64,000 bases of DNA from Atrina japonica (GCA_030159075.1 BROG01000292.1:482001-546000), one strand, 5' to 3'. Shown: positions 1 to 12,065, numbered from the stretch's first letter. A program made the numbers and translations. Notes: generated from the sequence alone by a model not told the origin.

Positions 1-464
1 TATACAAAACATTCAACGTCTAACTAATTCATTACCAAACTCAAACTATATATACAAAACATTCAAAATCCCAGGAAGAGTAACAATACCTGATATGGCG
101 TTAAATAATTTAGATTAAAATGACTGTTCTATAATCCAACAACAAATGTGGATCGCCAGGTGTGCTTATCTTACGGCTCTGATCTAACTAAAACTAATTC
201 ATAACTTGCCTACATGCAATTAAATAAAGAGTATAGAAAATAAATAAAATACAAAGTAGAAATTTGGATAATAATAGAATAATGGGCGTGTTATATGATC
301 AGAACACATTTTGTCTGTCATATATATCCTCTATCGTTGTTATGACAAGTATGATAAAATGATTCAAAACACACCATTTCTGCCACTATTCAAAGTATCA
401 AAATATGCAACTGTCATACCGTTGAATAACAACGCATGGGCAATTAAAAAAGAAACTTCTTGGT
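1..464. other. AT-rich sequence, nothing recognised
   Basis: No coding exon, RNA gene or repeat could be supported. The only open frame here (from 311) runs into the Naiad relic that starts near 465 and is taken as chance. Confidence 0.5.
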
Positions 465-736
465 ATCAGCGATTACTGTTTGAAACCGAAAGTTGCGTCG
501 GCAGATTCAAATACCCCGGCATTTGAACATCAAGATTCTTATTTTGTGCAACATCACTCAGATTCAACACATCGATACCAAGCAGTAGATATAAAATGAT
601 GCTAGAATTTTTATATGAGGTGTTTTGAGACCAGGTAGTTCAGCAAATTTGTATTAATTTGACATTTAGATATATCGGTGATGTTTTGTCAATTAATAAT
701 GGCAATTTCTATATAATTATGAATGTTATATAGTGC

Positions 737-883
737 ATATTATAAACATAATACCAAAGTTACAATCTCAAAACGATTGTTTATGTCAATTAGACTTCAT
801 CAGTTGAACAATTTAAAATGTCTATGTATCTTCTAAAGAGAAAGTGATATCATACAGGTCAAATAATAAATCTAAAAGTATAG
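737..883 (-). repeat. Retrozyme-like monomer fragment, nested in Naiad relic
   Basis: Matches the array monomer of 44.5-46.0 kb from its first bases (TATTATAAACATAATACC) through the ribozyme region to the AAGTATAG block. On the minus strand the CTGATGA core survives near 795-801, but the stem I strands and the stem III side have changed, so it is a degenerate ribozyme. Its ends fall inside Naiad sequence, so it arrived later than the Naiad. Confidence 0.7.
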
Positions 884-1041
884 ACGGTACACGTAGACGG
901 GAACTATACACCAAACGATATGTGGGTTTTCCTATTGTCAGCTTTCCACATTTAATAAGTAATATCCCTTATTCGTCTGTATATGGTGTTTATACATCAC
1001 ATATATATTAGATCGTGGAAAACAGATGAACATTGCTTATA

Positions 1042-1243
1042 TAGAGCCGAACTACTTACTGCTAAGTTTTTGTCTTATCAAGATTAACATATAAACTTTT
1101 CTTATACAGACTCTGTAACAGAGCCACGCTACTTACTGCTAAGTTTTTGTCTTATCAAGATTAACATATAAACTTTTCTTATACAGACTCTGTAACAGAG
1201 CCACGCTACTTACTGCTAAGTTTTTGTCTTATCAGGATATCAG
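1042..1243 (+). repeat. 77-bp tandem duplication, about 2.5 copies
   Basis: GCTAAG recurs at 1061, 1138 and 1215, a spacing of exactly 77, with nearly identical sequence between. It lies within the C-terminal part of the Naiad relic, so it is a local duplication after the element died. Confidence 0.85.
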
Positions 1244-1310
1244 AGTTATCAGGATTCGTGTTTAATGTCAACATTTCGCTATGTGTACGGTTGATATAAT
1301 GGTATTTTAA

Positions 1311-1864
1311 ATTTCGGAGTTAATCATTACGATTAATACTTTAACAATTATCTTATTTTTTGCATGAATTATTAAAATGAATGTTAATTCGGGGTTTTAA
1401 TTTTCTTGCTCACTTCATCTACGGCTGGAGAGAAATGACAACTTTTGTCAGGACGTGAAAAACAAACGACAATAAAACTTTAGGGTGCATAGCAACACAA
1501 TATCAGTATCATGAAGATTTGTTTATTTTATTTTTTTTTTCAATATTTTGACCTCAGAAAGGTCAGGTGTTGCTAAAATGTATATCTAAGTGAATCTAGT
1601 TTAAGCATGGCTTAACAATGTGAGAAACTGGGAAAATGTTTTATTTTTTTTTGTTCGATTAAATCACAAACTTAAAGTAACAATTTAATCAATAAGTTTG
1701 TGTAGTTGTGTCAAATCAATGTGTTATCAGCATGACTGAACAAATTGCCTTTAAAAGTAAAATAAGCGTAGCCTGGATACCACCAAGATGACTGGAATGA
1801 AAATATTGTTGACATCAAAAAATTATCGTGATACATTGCTCCTGCCTTATAAAGAACACATTTC
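1311..1864. other. AT-rich spacer, nothing recognised
   Basis: No exon, RNA gene or repeat recognised between the Naiad relic and the left duplication unit. Confidence 0.4.
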
Positions 1865-3173
1865 CGTAGCTGAGTAAATGAAGTATATGAAGTTAAGTAC
1901 CAGAACTTCTCAACTTAATTACAGTGAGTATTAAATCACTGGGGCTTAAGGATATTATGTTGGGAAGTTGAAACGATTACACAAACAGACGTTTATGTCT
2001 ACTATTATAAAGAGAATGTTTTCGTAAATAATATAGTTTAGGTTTCCTCTGTATTTAGCACATGTATTTTAATTTTCTACTTGAACCACTGAAATTTGCC
2101 CATGTGACCTTCTATGGGGAACAAAAAAAATGTAAATGAAATCGTCCAACCGGTTTTGGAACGCATATTGGCTATAAAATAATTCCCCTTTGTCGTTGCA
2201 TAATTTAAATGACAAAGTAGATGAATGCAGGTGCTTGGTATAAGTGTATCAGTTGAACTATTTATTTATCTATGAAAGCTGATAATCTAATTATCTATCG
2301 ATTCTTAACGTGCATCCGTGGAAATTACAAACAATCACTTTCACTCATTACGCCGATAAGAGACATATATATTGTTTAACCCTTTCACCTGCACATAGGT
2401 CCAAAACAATATGAAAGATCATTCCATCTAGATACTAGATAATAGAACAGGTTGAAATGTAATACCTCTTTGAAACAGCGACAACAAGAACAAGTAAGTA
2501 CTGATCGCTAAACACTTGGTATGGTTAATTTATATATTTGAAAACGGTATATATCTATGCATTTAATTATTTACATTAGCTATATAAAAATTGATAGTGA
2601 TCAAATATGGATCTTCGGGATATCCAGTGATCAGATCAGGATAACATATTATAGGCATGACAATAGACTGCATTTAACTGATAGACTATTTTTATTATAG
2701 TATCAACATATGTGATTGAAAATGATTGTATGCGACTGGGTAATATTTCGGATATTTAATGACGCCAATTAGTTTTTGAAGAATTATAGTAACATAAGTA
2801 GCAAATATTTTACCTACAAGTCATGCGAGAATGAATAGAGTCTCGATCTTACTGCTGAAAACATATTTTATGTTCATAAAGTGTTTATCATAAGTGAATA
2901 TATACAACATACTGAAATAGGACATACTGTACGTTATATATTGATTACACAAGGAAATATGACACGGTAATCTAGTTCCTGAACGCTTACTTGCTACGGT
3001 GAAGTTATACGTTTATCACAATTTAAATTGACTATTGTTTCAGCGTTTAATCTTAATCAAGATATTTTTAGTGAGGCACTATTAGCGATATGATACACGT
3101 ATAAAATGTATGAACTAGAATTTATCTGGCCGATGTGTAATATTTACCGTAGATAGAAGTAATAGCCGCTTGA

Positions 3174-3492
3174 TGTTTGTTTGTTTGTTTATTGTTGTTT
3201 AACGTCCCACTCAAGAATCTTTCACTCATATGGAGACGTCACCAATGCCGGTGAAGGGCTTCAAATTTTGGCCTATGCTCGACACCTATGGCCATTGAGC
3301 AGTGAGGGTTCTTTAACGTGCCGACACTCACTGTGACACGGGACCTCGGTTTTTACTGTCTCAGTCCGAAGGACAGGAGCGTATCCGGGTTGGTAACCAT
3401 TTCACATACTTCCCTGCCCAATCCGAGGATCGAACCCGGGTCGCATTGGTGAAAAGCGAGTGCGCTAACCACTGCGCTACCCGGACACCCTT
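3174..3492 (-). mobile_element. tRNA-derived SINE, with 12-bp TSD
   Basis: Read on the minus strand it starts with a tRNA-like head: box A TAGCGCAGTGG and box B GGTTCGATCC with tRNA-like spacing. A body follows with the block coding-strand CTCATATGGAGACGTCACCA on plus, and it ends in an (AAAC)n-type tail at 3174-3185. ATAGCCGCTTGA flanks it at 3162-3173 and 3493-3504 as target-site duplication. The duplicate locus near 27165 lacks the insert. The body type is widespread in mollusc SINEs; I cannot fix its superfamily name from sequence alone. Confidence 0.9.
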
Positions 3493-3582
3493 ATAGCCGC
3501 TTGAGGCCGGTAAAGTGTTGATTATTGGCAAAATGAAGATACTAGGTTGGATATCCAATATCATACGTGATACGTTGAAAAA

Positions 3583-4205
3583 TATGAAAACTCAGATACC
3601 AAAGTATAAATCTTCAAGATCTCTAGGTTATATATACAAATCTGGTGAATATTGGACAAACACGAACCTCTGAGAATCCAGAGGTGGAGCCATGTGACAT
3701 GGAGGAGTAAACACCCATGTTGACCGCATCACCCGGTCCACAGTCAAATTAGAATGAAACAGTTGAGGAGGAAATTATCGTCTCAATCGGTACAGACTAC
3801 TCAAAACCGGCTATCGAACAGGTAACTCAATATTTTGTTTAGTGAAACAGGGTAATCCTAAACAAGGCTATTATACCAACCATGAAATTTCCAAAACGTT
3901 GACACTAAACGCTATGTTTGATAACCTTGTGTCAATAACTTGTCAGTGTGTAATTACCCTATGCATATGAAATGTTCAGATGGTAAATTTACACTGTTAT
4001 ACCGGATCAGTTGTGAGATATCGTTGCGTTTGTCGTATAGCCTGCTTGTTAATTTTTTGCCTGTGTCTATAGTAAGTAAAATGTCCAAAAACGAAACGTT
4101 TGCTAGATTCTGTTCTGTCATTAATTTATTGTTCATTGGGATATATCGCATTGGCACGTGTATGAAAATTGTCATTTTTAAATAACAAAACTTCGTCGAT
4201 ATATA
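3583..4205 (-). mobile_element. Naiad 3' end relic with pseudo-LTR
   Basis: Minus-strand match to the 3' end of the Naiad at 12.1-15.5 kb: pseudo-LTR (3583-3740), 3' UTR, FRKFYGRY region and the segment back to the YIDD motif near 4175-4205. It has stops and indels. The pseudo-LTR and 3' end are also present in the right duplication unit (27257-27530), so the insertion predates the duplication. Confidence 0.8.
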
Positions 4206-4254
4206 TATATATATTTCCGACATGAGAACTCGGTCGCAGAGATAGAGGTGAAAT

Positions 4255-4600
4255 GTTTTAAATCCTTACGTAAATGACGATGGTTCGATTACGATGCATA
4301 TAGAGAAATACTAGTATAGATAAAGCACAGATTTCACTTCAACATTACCATTTACTATGGACCTTGGATCACCAATGACACTATCTGCGTAAAATAAATC
4401 ATATATAAAGCAGAAATACTTTGTCATTTATGTTAGGATTATCATAAGTATCATTTCTGATCCAAGGTCTATATTAAATGGTAATGTTATACTGAAATTT
4501 GTGTTCTATATATATACTTGTATTTCTCTATATGCATCGTAATCGATCCATTCTCAATTACGTCAGATGTCATATTGTACAGGATTTGATCCCAGGACCC
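4255..4600. mobile_element. Palindromic (long-TIR) MITE or foldback element
   Basis: The segment 4263-4395 and the reverse complement of about 4440-4572 align over more than 100 bases, sharing for example CGATTACGATGCATATAGAG and ACATTACCATTTA and GACCTTGGATCA, with a short AT-rich spacer in the middle. There is no ORF. The outer ends are blurred by indels, so I could not define a target-site duplication. Transposition class is unknown. Confidence 0.7.
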
Positions 4601-4675
4601 TAACCTTGACAAATCTTTTTAATCAAAAATTTCTGTGCAATGCACATGTTATAAAAGGTAGTCATTACTATAATT

Positions 4676-5400
4676 CTTACCAAATCAATCACTAGAGCCT
4701 ATAGCACTAACCATATCATTTAATGTAGTATTTATCAAATCAATTACTATAGCTCTTACCAAATCATTCACCACTGCATATTTTAGTAAGTACCAAATCA
4801 ATTAGTACAGCACTTCAAAATTAATTACTATAGCTCTTACCAAATCATTTACTATAGTACATTTTGGTAAGTACCAAAATCAATTCGTATAGCACTTACG
4901 AAATTAATTACTGTAGATCTTACCAATTCATTTACTATATCACTTACCAAATCAATTAGTATAGCACTTACAAAATTAATTACTATAGCTCTTACCAATT
5001 CATTTACTATATCACTTACAAAGTCAATTAATATAGCACTTACCAAATCAATTAGTATAGCTTTTATCAAATCAATTACAATAGCTCTTACCAAACCAAT
5101 TACTTTACCTCTCACCAAAGTAATTACTAGGGCCTATTGCTCTTACCAAATCAATTAGTATAATTCTTACCATATCAATGACAATAGCTCTTACCAAATC
5201 ATTTACGATAGCTCCTACAATATAAATTATTATAGCTCTTATCAGGTAAATTACAATAGCTCTTTCCAAATCAATTACGATTACTATAACTCTTACCATA
5301 TCAATGGCAATAGCCCTTACCACTTCAATTACTATAGCTTAACCATATCAATTACAATAGCTCTTACCAAATCAATTATTATAGCTCTTATCAAATCACA
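4676..5400. repeat. 24-bp minisatellite
   Basis: About 25-30 diverged copies of a unit close to CTTACCAAATCAATTACTAT plus AGCT. The minus-strand open frames over it (repeating VRAIVIDL-type residues) come from the repeat, whose period of 24 is a multiple of three, and not from a gene. Confidence 0.9.
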
Positions 5401-5409
5401 GCCAGTACT

Positions 5410-5847
5410 TCATTTTTAGGTCAAAGGTATGAGTGATATCCTGAAGTCAAATTTTTATTGGCGGAGGAGTAGAATCACAAGGTAGCAATATTGATCCATC
5501 ACACCAACATGATAGGACTTTTATACGGTCAAACCCACTTACATTGAACCCCATTATATTGAAATCCCCGTTTATTTGAAATGATTTCCTGGGAAAATTT
5601 CTCTATTACCATTATAACCCGGTCATTTCAAAAACAAAAAACATTTATTTAAACAAAAAATCACTCCACTTCAGATTCAATATATCTGTGTTCAGAGGTA
5701 TTTGTATAAGACAATGGCGATCATAAAAGCTAAATCGGTACAGAGAACCACTGAGAATGTTATTACTTACACATCAAAAGTATTGTTGTAGCACATAAAG
5801 TTTGCCTTTTCTGTCATTTCAGTCATTATTAATACATTTGTCATAAA
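5410..5847 (+). promoter_or_regulatory. Conserved 5' flank of gene A
   Basis: 5515-5847 is closely matched by 29518-29848 in front of gene B, up to the start codon. It should hold the 5' UTR and proximal promoter, but I see no clear TATA box or initiator, and part of it (CAGTCAAACCCA..., 5516 on) resembles the end of an interspersed repeat. The transcription start cannot be placed. Confidence 0.4.
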
Positions 5848-8800
5848 ATGGATATTGATATTTCAACCATCAGTCGGATAGCTGCGTTAATCGTCGGTTG
5901 TATGGGTATGTCAACTGCAGGGTCTACGTTAGCATTTGGAGCATACATCAATGCCATAAAAAAGCATTTCAATTACACACAATCAACAGGTAGGTCTCAC
6001 TGGAGTTAATATGAAAATACAGCTTTTGTCAGCAAACGTTGTGTTCTGGTATTTCGTTTTGTCCTCTCATTATCACTGTCACGTTCTATGTCAACATCTC
6101 TCAGTTCTCTCTCTCTCTCTCACTCTCTCTCCGTTTATACATGTATAACTATGTTTGTGAAACTGTACACTAAAGATGTAAAAATAATATGAAACATAGT
6201 AACACTGAACCTGTGCTCTTTGTTCTAGTTGAAATGTTGGGATCAATGTCAAATTTTGGGATTTCACTTGGTTTCCCAGCTGGAATGATGTGTGAACGAT
6301 TTGGTGCAAGATGGACATCTTTGGTGGCTCTTCTAATTGCCGCCCTTGCATTTATGCTATTGTACAGCACAACATTAATGCAAACATATTACCATTCCAA
6401 GGCATGGCTGCAGTATATATACTTCTTTCTGACCGGTAAGACTATATATGGCGAATATCACTTTACACTATATATCTGAACCATTTGTTACTTTGACTGG
6501 AGTAATTTAACTAATATACTTAACTTCTTAATGCTATTTCTACGGCATCTACTACTTCTGGAGTTAGGGCGCTGTCCTACTGTATCACTACAGGAATCGT
6601 ATCGGTCCTACCGTGTCATTTCAGCTTTGGTATCAATCATACCCTATCATTTCAGCGTTGGTATCAGTTCTTCCTTGTCATTTCACCTTTGAGTCCTATC
6701 GTGTTATTGCAGAATTTATATCAGTCTGTGTTTATCATTTCAGCATTGGTATCGTCCTAGCATATCATGTCAGCATTGATATCAGTCATGTCATTACAGC
6801 ATTAGTATCAGTTCAACCGTGTCATGTTAACACTGGGTCCTATCGTGTTATTTCAAAATTAATATCAGTCACACCGTGTCATTTAAGCACTGTCATCAGT
6901 CCCAGAGTGTCATTTCAGCATTGGTATTAGTCCTGCCATATCATTACAGAATTATTCTGAGTCCAACCAAAAAATGGTAGCATTGAGTCCTACCGTGTTA
7001 TTTCAGAATTTATATCAGTCACAACGTGTCAGTTAAGCATTGGCATCGGTACGACGTGTAATTCCAGCACAGGTATCAGTCCTACCTTGTCAAGTGAGCA
7101 CTTGTATCAGTCCTTGCTTATCATTTCAGCATTGATATTAGTCCTAGCGTGCCATTTCAGGATCGGTATCAGTCCTAAAGTGTCACGGCAGCATTGGTAT
7201 TAGTCCTAAAGTGTCACGGCAGCATTGGTATCAGTCCTAAAGTGCCACGGCAGCATTGGTATCGGTCCTAAAGTGTCATCTCACCATTGGTAACAGCCCT
7301 ACCGTGTCATTTTAGGATTGGTATCAGTCCTAAAGTGTCATGGCAGCATTGGTATCAGTCCTAGAGTGGTGTCATCTCACAATTGGTAACAGCCCTATCG
7401 TGTCATTTCAGAAATAATATCAGTCCTACTATGCCATTGCAGCATTTTATTAGTCCTAACGTGTCATTTCAGCATTGGTAACAGTCTTGTCGTGTCATGT
7501 TAGCATTGGTATCAGTCCTGACGTATCAATCATAAAGTGTCCTTTCAGCATTGAATCTTACCGTGTCATGTTGGCATTTGTATTAGTCCTACCATATCAT
7601 TGCAGAATTGGTATCAGCCCTATCGTGTCGTGGTGTCATTTGTACCGGTTCATCTAAGTAATTCACCTTCGGTCAGGGATGTTTTCGTAAACAATTGTCA
7701 CAATGTATCGGTAAATTAACGCAAAGATGATTTGAAATATAAAATGAAAGTATTTATATGATGTTCAAGGGAGGTATCGAGACAATTGAATTTCAAATCA
7801 GTATGACATGTACAGGATATGTGTATACTTTGTATTTAGTGTTCTGTGTGTGTCAGGACTCGCGGGAACCCTTGACCTGATTGCGTATTTGGTAATAGGC
7901 ATGTTGTTTATTCTTGGGAATAAAATGTTATAGAAACAAGCAATTATATCTGGTATATATTTAAGCCACCAAAACTACAATTAAAACAGAATTGTATTTC
8001 AACCTGTAAAAACAGCTCCATACGTAGTAAACATGTATTATACATTTATTTTCAGGATTTGGTGCTATTTTCATGTATATGGCCAGTCTAAGGACCAGTA
8101 TGAACAATTTTCACCCTAAGCATAGAGGAAAAGTCGTGGCTCTTTTGGATGCCTCCTTCAGTGCAGGACCTGCATTGTTTGCATCACTATATGGGACGGT
8201 GTATGTGAAAGGACACACTAAAGACGAACAAAATCAAAATCTCGGTGGTTTTTATTTCATGTCCGCTATTGTTTTCGTTGTATCTGGGTTCCTTGGGATG
8301 TTTTTCTTACGAGAAGTGTCGATCGATGTTAATGAAATGGATGATGAAATAAATGTTCAAGCAAATAACTACAGTGGCATCGAAAACAGCAATAATTTAC
8401 CTGTAAATTCAAAGAGAGTCTCCGTAACAGGAAAACAGTTATTTATCCGTTTCGATTTTCACTACCTTTTATGGAGCTATATATTCTGTGCAGGACTTCA
8501 ACTGATGTTTCAAAACAACCAGGGAACGTATCTAAAGTCATATGATCTAGAGAACTATACAACTTTTTTCACAACAATGAATCCTATAGCGGGGGTTGTG
8601 TCCAAATTGTTCGCTGGATTTTTTTCCGATGCTATCGTGGAAAAAGTACCTAGATCAGCTGTATTGCTGGGGTTTAACACGATTCAAACTATCATTTTGT
8701 TGATTTCAGTCTTTTTCGCAAATAACATGACTGTCTTTACGATTTTAGACATCATAATCGGACTTGCAAATGGGGCACTTTGGTGTTTAACGCCAACAAT

Positions 8801-9059
8801 GGTTAGCGAGATTTATGGCATGCAGTATTTTGCACGCAATTGGGGATATATAATGCTTGGTAATGCGTTTGGCGGATTAGCTATTCAAGAAATATTTGGA
8901 TGGATTTATGATAGCAGTATTGATATCAAAGGGTCAACAGACTGTACAGGTCTGCATTGCTTTACGTGGAGCTTTATATTGGCCACAGTGTTAAGTTTGT
9001 GTTCTGTGATCTTTAATTTAGGTCTACTTCAGGGGAAAATTGATGAGAAGAAGAATTGA
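5848..9059 (+). CDS. NFD4-like/nodulin-like MFS transporter, gene A (3 exons)
   Basis: Membrane transporter of the major facilitator superfamily; substrate unknown. Coding exons are 5848-5989, 6229-6435 and 8056-9059, with GT-AG introns in phase 1, giving 450 residues. Residues 9-31 form TM1. Exon 2 carries the TM2-TM3 loop motif CERFGAR (69-75), an MFS motif-A form. A hydrophilic central loop (about 203-247) separates two six-helix halves; the second half has GFFSD (304-308) and the conserved CTGLHCF block near the C-terminus (413-419). These features resemble plant NFD4/nodulin-like proteins more than SLC16 or SLC43 members. The start ATG is the first in frame and is shared with gene B. Differs from gene B at roughly 3 percent of exon 3 residues. 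No stops or frameshifts. Family call is from remembered motifs and not from a search. Confidence 0.82.
6106..6134. repeat. Short (CT)n microsatellite in intron 1 of gene A
   Basis: Pyrimidine CT run upstream of the exon 2 acceptor; the same site in gene B has expanded to 35168-35224. Confidence 0.8.
6597..7660. repeat. 31-bp minisatellite in intron 2 of gene A
   Basis: Diverged copies of a unit around AGCATTGGTATCAGTCCTAC followed by CGTGTCATTTC. The same array occupies intron 2 of gene B, so it existed before the duplication. The plus-strand open frames over it arise because the unit has few stops, in all three frames since 31 is not a multiple of three. Confidence 0.9.
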
Positions 9060-9460
9060 AAATTAATCTTAATTAATTTCACACGCTTCTCAATTCAAAA
9101 CAAACTTTATTTTTTGATTGTTTTAACTAAAAACAGAATATTTTGTCCAATTTATCACTTGCATTAAAGTTTGATGTGACCAGTCGGCATGGAATCCGTA
9201 CTATCTAATTCTTATCAGTTAAACATAGTTTGTCGCCAGATACTGGAAAACTAAGTGTAACTAGAAAAGTGGGTTTACCGAGAAAAACTAATTTTGAGTG
9301 ATATTGGATGTCAAAAGAATAATTGTTATGGGTCAGAATTAAACTAACGTATGCCAGCAAAAATCACGAACAGGGTAAATGAAGTAAATTTATAAATTAT
9401 ATTAACAATAAGAAAATAAAAACTATCTAAGTAATTAAATGACAGTTTACAATAAATAAA
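9060..9460. other. 3' flank of gene A
   Basis: The first about 230 bases match the flank after gene B (38739-38935). A segment near 9255-9300 has AACTAG/AAAACTAA-type motifs also seen at 39.0-40.0 kb and 55.3-55.8 kb. No clear polyadenylation signal could be chosen. Confidence 0.4.
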
Positions 9461-9950
9461 ACTCGTAACTCACTGTCCATTGTTGTTCAGCTCCTATTAT
9501 CAGAGATCCAATCGAACAGGCACATAAATTACAATATGAATGTATTATTAAAATAATTCCACTCGAATACACAATAAATTCCACTTACCATAGTAACATT
9601 GATGTGCACTACTTCCGTATAACTTCCAATGCATAAAATGTGGTCTGCTCTCAAATAACATGGTCTTGAAAATAGTCTTAGCTGTTCTAAACTTGATGTT
9701 CCTTAAAGATCTGACCATCTACCTGTTTATATACTCTAGGTCAGTTCTAGATCAGTAATAATCAAGAAAATGACCTTTCTAGTACTTTCACGTTTTCAAT
9801 AGAAATTTTCTATTGCTAAATATAATAACATGATAATATAGTTAAACCGACCTTGAAACAAACACCATCACAACTGATCTTCCAGAAAGGTCAATATGTT
9901 CAAAGTTCATCAAGTACAAATACTAGTAAACAAGCACCCAACAACCCTAA

Positions 9951-9972
9951 TAACACCCCCCCCCCCCTTAAC
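9951..9972 (-). other. Candidate polypurine tract and 3' LTR start of the Gmr1-like element
   Basis: On the minus strand a run of G (AAGGGGGGGGGGG) is followed by TGTTATTAGG. It lies downstream of the RNase H relic, where a polypurine tract and the TG of a 3' LTR are expected. The rest of the putative LTR (roughly 9460-9955) has no second copy in the window, so it cannot be confirmed. Confidence 0.35.
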
Positions 9973-10104
9973 GAAAAGTTTGAATATAAATGAAAACTTT
10001 GATACAAATAATACAGACAAACAATAACAATCTCACAAATAAACAGTGTGTGTGATATAAACAATTACGTACAAAAAAAAAATCAAATACATAATGTAAT
10101 CAAA

Positions 10105-10440
10105 TATAACTCACTCGGGACAAAGCATCTGCCAAAACATTGCCTTTTCCCTCAATGTAATTAATAACAAGATCATACTCTTGTAACAGTTGCGAGGGTT
10201 ATGATCTGTATATGCAAGAATAGGGTGCAAAGTAACACTAGAATAAACATCGAAATGTTGGGATGCCATCAACAACCCATGGCACTCCTTCTCAACTGAA
10301 GAATAATTTCTTTGACTCTTTGTCAGTTTCTTAGAAAAAAAACAAATAACTCTATCTACGCTGTCACTACCCTCTGGAAATAAAGCAGACACGCCTCCTA
10401 CATCAACAGTGCGTTTAAACTGTTTTGGAAAGTCTGGACT
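10105..10440 (-). pseudogene. Ty3/Gmr1-type RNase H relic
   Basis: Minus-strand translation gives VCFFSKKLTKSQ-like and YSSVEKECHGLL blocks, then HFDVY and YTDHNP, which are the usual Ty3 RNase H series. A deletion and frameshift then join it to a QLLQEYD... and DALSR-like end near 10110-10180 in another frame. It is probably a piece of the element whose RT and integrase parts lie at 16.4-18.6 kb on the same strand, with later insertions between. Confidence 0.75.
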
Positions 10441-10459
10441 ACAGATAAATAGGGGTTTG

Positions 10460-10690
10460 ATTTTTTTTTATTTTAAAAATTGTTAATTTGATATTTACAA
10501 TTTATCTATAACAATATTGGCATGAATTAAACTTTTTTATCTGATAAAAATGTCAGATATTTGTTGGTGTCCAATTAAATTTATAAACGTTGGTATTTGA
10601 TTAAATTTATGAATCCTTTTTATTTTAATAGTAATAATTTATTTTAATTTCATAAAAAAATGTTTTAATTTACTCATTATAAAAAAGATG

Positions 10691-10776
<86 letters not shown>

Positions 10777-12065
10777 CCTGTGTGTGTCTGTGTCTGTGTG
10801 TGTGTGTTATTATCATTGTTATTGGTATTTGTCATATTAGGTAAGTGTGAGATAACACTTAAATGGCATTCTTAGTTAGGCTGAAATTTATCATAATTTT
10901 TTTTTCTATTATAAATCAAAATAAACAGCGATTAAATCAGCTGTTAATTCCAGTTAATTGTCCATAATATTTAAAGCTGTTAATATCACCGTTTGTGAAA
11001 TACGGCTGTACATCCATGTTTCTTTCTAGGTCATCGGGTAAATTTTGCTTGTAGCATTTTTCGATTTATTTGAAGACCGGGTCGTGGATGAAATTTGTAG
11101 GTGTGGGGATGTTTAAAATACCACTTTCTGATTGGTTGAAACCAAATGATCGGGAATCAGCAGATAGAAAGAGGTGTCGTTTTGAATCACTTTCACTGCA
11201 GTATTCGAAGTAATAAAACGTAAATTTAATATTTACTTTTGTTCTTCTTTCAACCATCAGGTAAGAAATTGTGTGCTATTTTAGTCATAAGATTCTTGGT
11301 TTAAAGATTCTAATATTTGAAATAACTTTTCTTATGCTAATCGCATTGGGATATAAGTAATTATCGTTATTAATTTATTTCTTTTAGCATTAATTATTCA
11401 TGCCATAGTAATTGATAACATATCTGTGAATAAATACATGTTGAAAAAACAAGAAATCATTTGATGTTTTTTATATTACATTTGTTGTTTTATCGCGAAT
11501 TCTATGTCATTATGTTTTGCCTCTTTTTGTTTAAAATGTGTTGTGTTTTTGTTTAAATCTCTTATTACTTAAATTAGTTAAGTAAAACGTTAAGTAAATG
11601 AGTATGTGATTTCGATGTTACTTCACATTTTTCATTTTATCATTTTTCTCATTACAACAAGAAAAACGAACAAAATAACTCTAAATATTACGTAATAATA
11701 TTTATTTCTACTAAACGAAGTATTTCGGTCAAAATGATTTTGGTATTTGCTAATTATAATAATCGGCCATTATGCTACATTAGTACAGGTTGTATATTTT
11801 TGTTTGAGAAAGTACATTTTCTTATATTAAAGTATTAATTAATGTTCTTGGTAAACTGATAAGCAAAGTATTACAAAATTAGTTATCACGCATAGCAATA
11901 TCATTACTTATTATTATATACAAAAAAACTATTATTTAATAATTAATTCATAATAAAATTATCTTTCTTTATTTTTTATTTTATTCCACGACTTGGCCAG
12001 TCTTTAAAACTTCATTGTTTTATTGTGATTATTTTCTTCTCTACATGAAGTTGTTTTTCACTTCT
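10460..12065. other. AT-rich segment without a recognised gene
   Basis: Holds the dinucleotide run at 10694-10807 and otherwise long A/T-rich sequence. 11195-11270 (core TATTCGAAGTAATAA) is matched in the same orientation at 16200-16255, which could be flanks or ends of an unrecognised element that carried the intervening 5 kb, but I could not define its termini. Confidence 0.4.
10694..10807. repeat. (TA)n followed by (TG)n microsatellite
   Basis: About 34 TA units followed by an imperfect TG run with TC interruptions. Confidence 0.95.

Larger units (their letters stand above)
465..1310 (+). mobile_element. Decayed Naiad-type Penelope-like element, RT and C-terminal part
   Basis: The DNA aligns by eye to the better Naiad copy at 12.3-15.2 kb. 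480-600 matches the segment before RT motif B. About 650-715 matches the block coding the YIDD motif; the second D codon reads as G here. 893-1310 matches the region after the RT down to the conserved FRKFYGRY block. Many stops and indels; nothing translatable remains. The relic is interrupted by a hammerhead-bearing monomer (737-883) and by a 77-bp tandem duplication. Family assignment is by nucleotide similarity within this window. Confidence 0.75.
1865..9290 (+). repeat. Left unit of a segmental duplication (carries gene A)
   Basis: Long blocks match 23608-38935 in the same orientation and order: 1870-2060 with 23611-23780, 2585-3160 with 24590-27165, the Naiad 3' relic at 3583 with 27257, the gene 5' flank at 5515 with 29518, all three exons, intron 2 minisatellite and about 230 bp after the stop. 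Differences between the two units are mostly insertions that are present in only one, so each unit gives the empty site for insertions in the other. Confidence 0.85.

Noticed and set aside
3361..3564. tRNA gene on minus near 3420-3488
   Set aside because: Box A and box B are present, but the sequence continues into a SINE body with a tail and TSD, so it is a SINE head. The same applies to 24500-24582.
4852..5323. Two minus-strand frames with repeating VRAIVIDL-like residues, resembling a repeat protein
   Set aside because: They are translations of a 24-bp minisatellite with no start context, splice sites or conservation.
6613..7657. Plus-strand frames within intron 2 of gene A
   Set aside because: Products of the 31-bp minisatellite, open in several frames because the unit has few stops. 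The same holds for the frames at 36253-37606.
5848..9059. Gene A as an SLC43A3-like amino-acid or nucleobase transporter
   Set aside because: The motif A form, the C-terminal CTGLHCF block and the central loop fit NFD4/nodulin-like proteins better; kept only as an alternative pending a profile search.
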